Origin: an uncultured Eubacteriales bacterium
GTDB taxonomy: Bacteria > Bacillota > Clostridia > Oscillospirales > CAG-272
Direction of reading: 5' to 3'
NCBI GenBank assembly: GCA_934481325.1
Contig: CAKSPL010000050.1
Location: 1 to 7,886 of the forward strand
DNA length: 7,886 nucleotides
Both the position numbers and the translations under genes were made by a program. Below, piece after piece: positions 5,567 to 7,886 of the stretch. How positions within the stretch are numbered: the stretch's first letter is position 1; each line of letters opens with the position of its first letter. The notes below the pieces were generated by a model. The model saw nothing but the letters and a program-made list of their open reading frames with translations. It did not search any database and was not told where the DNA came from.

Positions 5567-6664
5567 TTACCCGATCTGAGAAAGTGCCTCCCGCAGTCTT
5601 TCTTTTTCCGCGTCGCCCGTTCCCGCCATCGCACTGGTCGGCAGAATATACGCGTACAGTGCATCTGCGGCTTCCGCCCCCGCAAGCCCCAGTGCCGTGA
5701 GACTGTCGGGCAGTCCGTGCTCGGTCAGCCCGCGGCGAAACGGTGCAACCGCATCCTCCTCGCCGTTGTAATACAGCTGTGCGATCAGTCCGACGGCAAC
5801 CAGCTCCCCGTGCAGTTTATCCCGCACCTTGTCGGAGTAAAGCGAGCGGCATCCTTCATAGACCTTGTGCGCAATGGCACACTGATTGGAGCCGCGTGCC
5901 ATCCCGCTGATCACCCCGGTTGCGGCAACCGACAGAAAAATCATATCCGAAAGAGCTTTGCCGGGGCACCCCTGCCGCAGTTCCCTGCACGCGGGCTCAA
6001 ACAATGCGGTCATCCGCTCATAGGTGTAATGTGACAGCGCAAAGGAGGCGGCAAGCCCCACGTCGATCTCGTCCTCGCCTTTTCCCTGTAAGCGTTGCTC
6101 AATCTCTATTTTTTTTGCAAGCGCATCGTATACGCCGGCGGCAAACAGGTGTTCGGGCTGTCTGCAAAGAATATCCATATCCGCCAGCACCGCATCCACC
6201 TCGCGCGGATGATGCACCGTACCCGCCGCCCTGTATTCTACCGTGTAGGTAACACTCAGTGGCGTAGTGGCGGCGCAGGTGGCAGAGGAGGTCGGCACCG
6301 TGATCACGGGCAACCCTGCGTCCGCCGCAATCAATTTGCCGAGGTCGCAAAGATTTCCGCCACCGACGGCAAGAATCAGATCCCATCCTTCCCGTGCGGC
6401 AAGCGCGGCATATTCCGCCGCCTTTTCCCGATTGCAAAAGCCGGGATATTCCACGGTGGTTTCCGCCACGCCCGCCGCAAGAAGGCTTTTTCGCAACGCA
6501 TCCCCCGCCAGCGACAATGCCGTTTTCCCGCCGATCATCAGGGCGTGATGCGCGCCAAGGCGCACCGCCTCGGCTCCCGCACGCGCCAGCGCGCCTGGCT
6601 CCTGAATATATCTCCCGCATCCGAAGCGGAATGCGGTTTCCACTACTTTTGATTTCGTAGCCAT
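5567..6664 (-). CDS. GldA-type metal-dependent alcohol/polyol dehydrogenase
   Basis: A 365-residue protein, the normal length of the glycerol dehydrogenase (GldA) branch of iron/zinc alcohol dehydrogenases, cytoplasmic and NAD(P)-dependent by family. The N-terminal half binds the nucleotide: MIGGKTAL (43-50), AVGGGNLCDLGKLIA (99-113) and TVPTSSATCAATTPLSVTYT (122-141). The C-terminal helical half carries the metal ligands by alignment with GldA: D180 in VYDALAK, H266 in AIAHKVYEG and H285 in KLHGELVAVG. Odd points are N104 where family members usually have Lys (GGGK) and C130 where GldA has Asp in its PT..STDAP segment. The ATG 6664 is six bases after the aldolase stop, and its AAAGGGG site overlaps that stop codon, so the two are translated together. 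The substrate cannot be read from sequence; glycerol itself is doubtful given the aldolase partner. Confidence 0.87.
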   Translation of the reverse strand: MATKSKVVETAFRFGCGRYIQEPGALARAGAEAVRLGAHHALMIGGKTALSLAGDALRKSLLAAGVAETTVEYPGFCNREKAAEYAALAAREGWDLILAVGGGNLCDLGKLIAADAGLPVITVPTSSATCAATTPLSVTYTVEYRAAGTVHHPREVDAVLADMDILCRQPEHLFAAGVYDALAKKIEIEQRLQGKGEDEIDVGLAASFALSHYTYERMTALFEPACRELRQGCPGKALSDMIFLSVAATGVISGMARGSNQCAIAHKVYEGCRSLYSDKVRDKLHGELVAVGLIAQLYYNGEEDAVAPFRRGLTEHGLPDSLTALGLAGAEAADALYAYILPTSAMAGTGDAEKERLREALSQIG

Positions 6665-6670
6665 TGTGAT

Positions 6671-7327
6671 TTACCCCTTTACTGCCGCAACGTATTTCCG
6701 CGCATTTTCGGTAACGGCGGCAAAATTTCCGGCGCGCACCGCTTTTTTATCCAGAATACCGGACGCCACCCCCACGCCAACGGCACCCGCAGCAAGATAT
6801 TCGCCCGCATTTTCCGCCGACACCCCGCCAACTGCAAGGAAACGGATGTGAGAAAGCGGCACGGTAAGTGCTTTAATATAGGAAGGCTTCACCTCGGAAT
6901 TGGGAAAAATCTTGATAAAATCCGCCCCCAAGCGACAGGCAGTGGTTGCCTCCGTTGCGGTAAAGGCACCGGGAATCGACACCATCCCCAGCTCCCTCGT
7001 TTTCCGGATCACCGCCTCACAGCTGTCAGGCGAGATGATAAACTGCCCGCCTGCGCGGTGCGTCAGCTCTACCTGTTTTGCGGTGAGAACCGTACCGGCA
7101 CCGATGTACATCCGCCCGGCAAAATGCCGCGCAAGTTCTTCGATCCGCCCGGCAATTTCCTCATCGGCTGGGTTTCCTTTTGCATCATAGGTCACTTCCA
7201 GAAGCCGGATACCGCCCGCGTACATCGCCTCGGCGGCTGAAATCAGCTCCCCGGTCTCAAATCCTCTTGCAATCACGATGATGCGGTGCTTCTCCACCGC
7301 CGCAATGATTTCTTCTCTTGTTGACAT
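6671..7327 (-). CDS. KDPG/KHG-family class I aldolase
   Basis: A 218-residue TIM-barrel aldolase of the 2-dehydro-3-deoxy-phosphogluconate / 4-hydroxy-2-oxoglutarate family, which cleaves 2-keto-3-deoxy sugar acids to pyruvate and an aldehyde through a lysine Schiff base. Visible residues: E44 in LLEVT, T79 in GAGTVL, the SPD segment at 99-101, SIPGAFTATEA (117-126), Schiff-base K139 in DFIKIFPNSEV, and the phosphate-side AVGGVSAEN (165-173) and GVGVASGIL. Length is typical. After LEVT the usual R-T/V-P stretch is replaced by YDAKGNPADEEI, so the arginine that aids substrate binding in E. coli Eda has no clear counterpart; the true substrate may differ. ATG 7327 has AAGGAG eight bases upstream. 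First gene of a two-gene unit with the dehydrogenase, divergent from an AraC regulator that likely controls it. I give no symbol because eda would overstate specificity. Confidence 0.9.
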   Translation of the reverse strand: MSTREEIIAAVEKHRIIVIARGFETGELISAAEAMYAGGIRLLEVTYDAKGNPADEEIAGRIEELARHFAGRMYIGAGTVLTAKQVELTHRAGGQFIISPDSCEAVIRKTRELGMVSIPGAFTATEATTACRLGADFIKIFPNSEVKPSYIKALTVPLSHIRFLAVGGVSAENAGEYLAAGAVGVGVASGILDKKAVRAGNFAAVTENARKYVAAVKG

Positions 7328-7396
7328 ATCTCTTTCTCCTTTTGGCTTGTTTTTTTCGGAAATTTATGTTACTATTTGTAAAAAGGAGGGGTGCTT
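7328..7396. promoter_or_regulatory. Divergent control region between the aldolase unit and the AraC regulator
   Basis: Only 69 bases separate the two start codons, so both promoters must overlap here. On the plus strand TTGTTT (7347-7352), 17-base spacer, TACTAT (7370-7375) with TG one base upstream makes a fair extended -10 promoter for the regulator, with a leader of only about 15 bases containing AAAAAGGAGGG. On the minus strand I see no convincing box pair for the aldolase gene, as expected if it needs the activator. No clear operator repeats. Confidence 0.5.
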
Positions 7397-7886
7397 ATGA
7401 AATATTTTTTCCGTGATCGGATTCCGCAAGGGCAAATGCTGACGGCAACCCTGAAAACCACCGCGGAACACGCACCCGATCATCACGACTATCACCCGCA
7501 CTATGAACTGTACTTTTGCAGAGCGCGCTTCCCGCAGGAAATCATATCCGGCACGGCACGGGTGGAAACCGACACACCCGCCGTGGTGCTGACCTCTCCT
7601 TTTACCATCCACGCAATGTCACCGTGCGAAAAAGCCGATCGGTTTGAAAGGCGCATTGTTTACTTCAACGAGGATTTCAGGAAAGCATTCGGTGAACGGA
7701 TTCTCCCCGCCTCGCTGTTTACCGAAGGAATGAACAGCCTTTACCCGCTCACCGAGGATACCGCGGAAACGTTGAACAAGGAATTGTCCGCCGTTTTTGA
7801 GGAAACCCTGCCGGAGGCAGAACGCGCACTGTCCCTTGCCCGGGTTCTGCTTCTTTTGTTGCGTCTTTGCCCCGCAACGGCAAGAA
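7397..7886 (+). CDS. AraC-family transcriptional regulator, N-terminal sensor part only (cut by window)
   Basis: The 163 visible residues run open to the window edge; AraC regulators are about 270-300 residues, and the two helix-turn-helix motifs would lie beyond it. Residues about 15-95 look like the cupin sensor domain: APDHHDYHPHYELYF (26-40) matches the H-x-H-x-x-Y/F-E-L start of AraC-type cupins, followed by TARVETDTPAVVLTSPFTIHAMSP (53-76), which is the fall into the second cupin half (the P-x-x-H element). Residues 88-100 (VYFNEDFRKAFGE) and the Leu-rich helix at 143-158 fit the linker/dimer helices. ATG 7397 has AAGGAGGG about six bases upstream. Divergent placement beside the aldolase-dehydrogenase pair makes it the probable local regulator responding to their substrate; that is inference. 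The domain assignment rests on the cupin pattern because the DNA-binding part is not visible. Confidence 0.8.
   Translation, partial: MKYFFRDRIPQGQMLTATLKTTAEHAPDHHDYHPHYELYFCRARFPQEIISGTARVETDTPAVVLTSPFTIHAMSPCEKADRFERRIVYFNEDFRKAFGERILPASLFTEGMNSLYPLTEDTAETLNKELSAVFEETLPEAERALSLARVLLLLLRLCPATAR

Noticed and set aside
7364..7612. 82-codon minus-strand frame opposite the AraC regulator
   Set aside because: It is antisense to the cupin domain reading, which has a strong AAGGAGGG site and an intact cupin pattern.

Overview
The window looks like the chromosome of a low-motility-clue, GC-moderate Gram-positive of the class Clostridia, probably an Oscillospiraceae/Ruminococcaceae-type gut bacterium. 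The grounds are strong AAGGAGG-type ribosome sites before almost every gene, sigma-A promoters with 17-base spacers, a phosphoglycerate kinase with the Lys-rich insertion I associate with that group, and a signal-less DUF11 protein of a type common in Clostridia. The placement is inference from family resemblance, not a database result.

All genes but the last are on the minus strand, so the order of reading is right to left. At the right edge (7397-7886, plus strand) is the start of an AraC-family regulator. It is divergent from a two-gene catabolic unit: a KDPG/KHG-type aldolase (6671-7327) and a GldA-type metal-dependent alcohol/polyol dehydrogenase (5567-6664). These three probably form a regulated sugar-acid or polyol cassette with an unknown substrate.

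The middle holds two monocistronic genes with their own promoters. One is a cysteine-free, beta-rich DUF11 protein with no visible signal peptide (4627-5448), closed by a strong terminator. The other is a protein with two DUF1508 (YegP-like) repeats and a long low-complexity tail encoded by an 18-base minisatellite (3501-4436).

The left half is housekeeping. pgk (2069-3364) has a very good promoter and a GC-rich hairpin at the predicted 5' end of its mRNA, and is followed 27 bases later by tpiA (1277-2041), giving a lower-glycolysis operon. A rho-independent terminator then sits directly in front of rbfA (833-1213), which overlaps an nrnA-like DHH phosphoesterase gene (1-846, cut by the window edge). 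rbfA-nrnA is normally the tail of the nusA-infB operon; here it lies behind pgk-tpiA, and the terminator's 3' arm is complementary to the rbfA ribosome site. This possible alternative RNA structure, the minisatellite-tailed DUF1508 protein and the signal-less DUF11 protein are the points most worth a second look. I see no clearly new multi-gene system, no RNA genes, no mobile element and no CRISPR array.
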